Below are positions 63,786-64,000 of a stretch of 64,000 nucleotides of DNA, piece by piece. Origin of the DNA: Tyto alba (taxonomy: Eukaryota > Chordata > Aves > Strigiformes > Tytonidae); the NCBI RefSeq assembly GCF_018691265.1, contig NW_024881303.1, forward strand, positions 9,045,777 to 9,109,776. The letters are read 5' to 3'. Both the position numbers and the translations under genes were made by a program. Each line of letters opens with the position of its first letter. The stretch's first letter is position 1. The notes beneath the pieces were generated by a model. The model had not been told where the DNA came from. It saw only the letters and a program-made list of their open reading frames with translations, and ran no database searches.

Positions 63786-64000
63786 CTGCCAAAATGTGAG
63801 GATTGTAAGACCCCCAGGAAAATGTCAGAGACCTAGCTGTGATGAAGACAGCACTAACTAAACAAGAAACCATCACATATTGGTGATTACAGGATCCTGA
63901 CTTGTCTTTCACAGCTAAAAATCTTTGGTGATACCGTACTACTGACCTAACTGGAGTACCATAATATAAAAGAAAACAGAAATCGTGTAAGTTTGCAGCC
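63786..64000. other. Right edge of window
   Basis: No gene or repeat recognised in the last 215 bases. Confidence 0.6.

Noticed and set aside
1..64000. CRISPR arrays, bacterial operons, tRNA or rRNA genes
   Set aside because: I found no spaced direct-repeat arrays, no densely packed coding sequence and no recognisable tRNA or rRNA sequence. The window is animal nuclear DNA.

Overview
This is vertebrate, almost certainly avian, nuclear DNA. It is AT-rich and intron-dominated, with CR1 LINE fragments in both orientations and a solo LTR of a type common in neoavian genomes. There are no bacterial operons, CRISPR arrays or recognisable rRNA/tRNA genes.

Left third (1-21030, minus strand): the 5' half of the oestrogen receptor beta gene, ESR2 (NR3A2). 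Four exons are present with correct splice sites and compatible phases: 20558-21030 (start codon and A/B domain), 13898-14073 (first zinc finger), 11044-11160 (second zinc finger) and 773-1072 (hinge and start of the ligand-binding domain). Together they encode 342 complete codons plus one nucleotide. The rest of the ligand-binding domain lies beyond base 1.

Middle and right (about 29.3-56.8 kb, minus strand): I assembled a candidate multi-exon protein gene from short open exons with splice signals and matching phases. It gives roughly 500 residues and ends with a stop at 29321. I cannot name its family. As I recall mammalian synteny, the testis-expressed gene TEX21 (a pseudogene in humans) lies between ESR2 and MTHFD1, so it is the natural candidate. 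This rests on position, not on sequence recognition. A further set of weak minus-strand exon candidates lies at 63.3-63.8 kb.

Mobile DNA: CR1 LINE fragments at 9.24-9.77 kb (+, very old), 25.73-26.11 kb (+), 38.64-38.72 kb (+, 3' tip), 50.34-50.77 kb (-) and 58.46-60.09 kb (-, with an internal reverse-transcriptase deletion). A solo LTR at 37463-38072 has a perfect 5-bp target duplication. A probable minus-strand LTR lies at 50775-51128 and a weaker LTR-like block at 27.66-28.33 kb. A minisatellite-like block lies at about 2.54-3.24 kb. The remainder is intronic or intergenic sequence with simple repeats and poly-A/T tracts. I see no new biological system here. The most useful observations are the ESR2 N-terminal structure and the candidate gene upstream of it.
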